From assembly GCF_000832305.1 (NCBI RefSeq), contig NZ_CP010537.1:930001-994000 (forward strand): a stretch of 64,000 bases of DNA, given 5' to 3'. This stretch comes from Cupriavidus basilensis. GTDB lineage: Bacteria; Pseudomonadota; Gammaproteobacteria; Burkholderiales; Burkholderiaceae. The first letter of the stretch is position 1. Each line of letters starts with the position of its first letter. Below are positions 61,425-64,000 of this stretch, one piece after another. The notes below the pieces were generated by a model. That model was not told where the DNA came from. It did not search any database and saw only the letters and a program-made list of their open reading frames with translations. The position numbers and the translations under genes were made by a program.

Positions 61425-63194
61425 TTAGCCGAAATCAAGCTCCATGATCGGACCGGAGCCGGCAGCGATAGCCGCTGCCAGAGAATGTATTTCGGGTAGC
61501 AGCTTCTTGAAATAGAAGCGCGCTGTCGCGACTTTCGATGCATAGATCGGGTCGGCAGAGGCGGGGTTGACGAGCCCGATCGCAGCCATGCGTGCCCACA
61601 TCCATGCTAGACCGACATGGCCGGCAAGCCGAAGGTAGGATGCAGCAACGCTTCCCAAGACATGAGGATCCGTTTTGGCTTGCATCAGTACTTCGTGCGT
61701 CGCGTTCCGCAACACTTCGGTCGCGCTCGAAAGCGGGGCGGTAAATTCCCGCAGGACTGGATTGTTGGCATTCGCGTCGATGAACTCGGTGACGATTGCA
61801 AGGAACATCTCCAGCCGTGTGCCCTGGTCGGGGAGAACTTTGCGTCCAAGGAAGTCCATGGCTTGAATGCCGTTGGCACCTTCGTAGAGCGGGATGATAC
61901 GTGCGTCACGAAGATGCTGTTCGACCTGGTTATCCACGATATAGCCATGTCCACCAAAGACTTGCATTGCCAAGCTGGTACATTCGACGGCGAGGTCGCT
62001 GCTGAATGCTTTAACGATCGGAGTAACCAGCGCAGAGAGTTCTGCCGCCTGATGCCGGACGCCGGAGTCATCGGCGAAGTGCTGGGTGTCGGCCAGCTGG
62101 CATGCCCACTGCGCGAATGCTCGTGTTCCTTCGACATATGCTTTCTGAGTCAGCAGCATACGGCGCACATCAGCATGCTCGATAATCGGATCCGCAGGGA
62201 CGTTACGGGTCGATGCTGTCGGGGACCTTCCTTGTGTGCGGTCCTTGGCATAGCCCAGTGCCTTCTGGTACGCCGCCTCCATCAGTCCGATTGCGTTGAC
62301 CCCGACAAGGAGCCGCGCGTGGTTCATCATGACGAACATAGCCGCGAGCCCCTTGTCTGGCTCGCCCACCAGATAACCTGCTGCACCATCGAAGTTCATC
62401 GTGCAGGTGGCGTTCGCATGGATGCCCATCTTGTGCTCCAGGGAGCCACAAGTGACTGCGTTGCGTTCGGCCAAATCTCCTTCAGGCGACACCAGGAACT
62501 TTGGAACAAGGAAGAGGGAGATACCCTTGACGCCGGGGGGCGAGTCCGGTAACCGGGCGAGTACCAGATGGACGATATTGTCCGTGAAGTCGTGTTCGCC
62601 TCCCGAAATGAAGATCTTCGTACCGGTTATGCCGAAGGTGCCATCGGCATTCGGTACTGCACGGGTGCGCAAAAGTCCGAGGTCGGTGCCGCAATGCGGC
62701 TCGGTCAAACACATGGTTCCCGCCCATTCGCCGGAAGCCAGCTTCGGGAGGTAGAGCGCCCTCTGCGCGTCCGAACCATTAGCCGCCAGGCATGTGTAAG
62801 CCGCCTGCGACATACCAGGATAGGCCGCCCAGGCCATGTTAGCGCCAGCGAATATCTCCATGACAGCCGCATTGACCGCGTTCGGCAGTCCCTGGCCACC
62901 ATGCTCCGATTGACATGCCAGTGCGGTCCAGCCTGCTTCAGAAAATTGCTTGTACGCGTTCTTGAATCCATCAGGCGTCGTCACCACACCTGACGAAGGC
63001 ATGGTGCAGCCTTGACGGTCTCCAATGCCGTTCAAGGGCGCCAGAATTTCTGTAGCGAACTGACCTGCGGCTTCGATTACCTGGTTGATCGTGTCGGGAT
63101 CGGCAATTTCGGCAATTGGGGAACCGGCGGACACGTCGAGCAGTTCATGCAGCACGAACTGAAGATCGCGGACGGGGGCGTGATAGTAGTTCAT
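61425..63194 (-). CDS. Large acyl-CoA dehydrogenase (DmdC/FadE-like, C-terminal extension)
   Basis: 589 residues, about 200 longer than ordinary family members. YHAPVRDLQFVLHELLDV at the start, MCLTEPHCGTDLGLLRTRA, FISGGEHDFTDNIVHLVLA, HKMGIHANATCTMNFDGA and IIPLYEGANGIQAMDFLGRK with the catalytic Glu. The extra C-terminal domain is as in 3-methylmercaptopropionyl-CoA dehydrogenase and related enzymes acting on medium or long acyl-CoAs. ATG 63194 is chosen since family members start there. It lies 66 bp after the ligase gene in the same direction, so acid activation and oxidation are cotranscribed. Confidence 0.93.
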   Translation of the reverse strand: MNYYHAPVRDLQFVLHELLDVSAGSPIAEIADPDTINQVIEAAGQFATEILAPLNGIGDRQGCTMPSSGVVTTPDGFKNAYKQFSEAGWTALACQSEHGGQGLPNAVNAAVMEIFAGANMAWAAYPGMSQAAYTCLAANGSDAQRALYLPKLASGEWAGTMCLTEPHCGTDLGLLRTRAVPNADGTFGITGTKIFISGGEHDFTDNIVHLVLARLPDSPPGVKGISLFLVPKFLVSPEGDLAERNAVTCGSLEHKMGIHANATCTMNFDGAAGYLVGEPDKGLAAMFVMMNHARLLVGVNAIGLMEAAYQKALGYAKDRTQGRSPTASTRNVPADPIIEHADVRRMLLTQKAYVEGTRAFAQWACQLADTQHFADDSGVRHQAAELSALVTPIVKAFSSDLAVECTSLAMQVFGGHGYIVDNQVEQHLRDARIIPLYEGANGIQAMDFLGRKVLPDQGTRLEMFLAIVTEFIDANANNPVLREFTAPLSSATEVLRNATHEVLMQAKTDPHVLGSVAASYLRLAGHVGLAWMWARMAAIGLVNPASADPIYASKVATARFYFKKLLPEIHSLAAAIAAGSGPIMELDFG

Positions 63195-63260
63195 ATGGTT
63201 CGGATGTGGTGGCAGCCGCATGGCAGGCCAGAGAGAAATCGAGAAGGGATGAGCGGGGCG

Positions 63261-64000
63261 TTATGCATTGCTTTGCTCGGCAACCAAGCGCGAACGCAAG
63301 TCTCTACGCAGGATCTTGCCAACCGTTGATTTGGGGAGGGCATCGATCAGCGTAATGTGTCGTGGCACTTTATAGGCCGCAAGATGGGAGCGACAGTGTG
63401 CCTCCACTTGTTCCGTGGTGAGCGCCATGTTGCGTGGCACGATGAAGAGGTGCGGGGCCTCGCCAGAACGCTCGTCAGGCACCCCGATACAGGCTGCCTC
63501 GAGGACATCGGGCATCATTGCGACGACGGCCTCGATCTCATTCGGATAGACGTTGAAGCCTGAGACGAGAATCATGTCCTTCTTGCGGTCGACCATTGTC
63601 ATGAAGCCCAATTCGTCCATGACAACAATGTCGCCCGTCCTGAACCAGCCACCATCAAGGAACGCTTTCCGTGTTTCGTCGTCTTGATTCCAATATCCGC
63701 TGAAGAGTTGTGGTCCCTTGATCAGAAGTTCGCCTGCAACACCAAGTGGGACGTCGTGCCCACTTTCATCTACCAGGCGAACGTCGGTCGAAGGCGCAGG
63801 AATGCCGATCGTCCCGCTTCGCCCAGGAGGATTGAAGGTGGCGCTCGGTGAGGTCTCTGTAAGACCATAGGCTTCGGTAACAGGGGGAGCACCGGCCGCG
63901 AGCCATCGCTTTGCAATAGCGTCCTGGATTGATGCCCCGGCGCCAATCACCAAACGCGTGGCGCTGAAGTCTACGGAAATGAGTTCCGGTGTGTTCACCA
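63261..64000 (-). CDS. AMP-dependent acyl-CoA synthetase, C-terminal part (cut by window edge)
   Basis: About 246 residues of a FadD-type ligase whose start is beyond the window; the phosphate loop is therefore not seen. Present are YGLTETSPSATFNPPGRSGT, GGWFRTGDIVVMDELG, KDMILVSGFNVYPNEIE, VGKILRRDLRSRL with the catalytic Lys. The enzyme makes acyl-CoA from a fatty or similar acid for the dehydrogenase encoded next. Confidence 0.92.
   Translation of the reverse strand, partial: VNTPELISVDFSATRLVIGAGASIQDAIAKRWLAAGAPPVTEAYGLTETSPSATFNPPGRSGTIGIPAPSTDVRLVDESGHDVPLGVAGELLIKGPQLFSGYWNQDDETRKAFLDGGWFRTGDIVVMDELGFMTMVDRKKDMILVSGFNVYPNEIEAVVAMMPDVLEAACIGVPDERSGEAPHLFIVPRNMALTTEQVEAHCRSHLAAYKVPRHITLIDALPKSTVGKILRRDLRSRLVAEQSNA

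Noticed and set aside
1..64000. tRNA, rRNA, CRISPR array, integrase or prophage genes
   Set aside because: I looked for these and saw no convincing sequence on either strand.

Overview
High-GC bacterial chromosome segment. Gene style points to a Burkholderiales bacterium of the Cupriavidus/Ralstonia/Bordetella kind, probably a secondary replicon or accessory catabolic region: four orphan Bug-type periplasmic binding proteins, CaiB/BaiF CoA-transferases, MmgE/PrpD proteins, and many LysR and IclR regulators. The genus is an inference. There are no rRNA, tRNA, CRISPR or phage genes; almost everything is organic-acid and acyl-CoA catabolism plus its transport and regulation.

Layout. 1-7 kb: truncated LysR, AraC-like regulator, two CaiB/BaiF CoA-transferases, a Bug receptor, TetR and LysR regulators. 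7-13.5 kb (minus): a beta-oxidation-like operon (double-hotdog hydratase, acetyl-CoA hydrolase/transferase, thiolase, acyl-CoA dehydrogenase, acyl-CoA ligase). 13.8-16.1 kb: acyl-CoA dehydrogenase and SDR on plus. 16.2-25.9 kb (minus): a probable nine-gene operon with a LivK/H/M/G/F ABC importer, SMP-30-like lactonase, two aldehyde dehydrogenases and a Zn alcohol dehydrogenase. 26-29.4 kb: Bug receptor divergent from an AMACR-like CoA-transferase/racemase plus Bug pair, with a perfect 22-bp inverted repeat between them. 29.5-34.6 kb (minus): MmgE/PrpD, MFS transporter, MmgE/PrpD, nitroreductase. 34.9-42.8 kb (plus): Na+/H+ antiporter, LysR, MaoC, CitE-like lyase, MaoC, acyl-CoA dehydrogenase, nitroreductase, IclR. 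42.8-48.5 kb: IclR, SDR, pyruvate carboxylase. 48.5-50.3 kb: decayed flavin oxidoreductase and hydrolase fragments, then LysR. 50.4-55.6 kb (minus): MmgE/PrpD, Bug, MmgE/PrpD, DUF2889, SnoaL-like protein. 55.9-57.1 kb: scar with a group II intron 5' fragment directly behind a terminator, an acyl-CoA dehydrogenase fragment and a frameshifted IS3-family element. 57.3-64 kb: tautomerase, BKACE enzyme, IclR remnant, AraC, NmrA-like protein, large acyl-CoA dehydrogenase and a truncated acyl-CoA ligase.

The most interesting signal is regulatory. A 69-bp element occurs upstream of both the CaiB-Bug pair (2725-2793) and the CitE-like lyase (38204-38272), 35 kb apart. A second 78-bp element, 43 bp of it identical, occurs upstream of the first MaoC gene (37580-37657) and the IclR gene (41827-41904). 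Together they suggest a dispersed regulon in which a CoA-transferase, two divergent MaoC proteins (with Gly or Asn in place of the usual catalytic Asp), a CitE-like lyase with an altered metal motif, and an acyl-CoA dehydrogenase handle a branched, perhaps dicarboxylic, acyl-CoA. Pyruvate carboxylase nearby could take up a pyruvate product. The substrate is not determined by the sequence.
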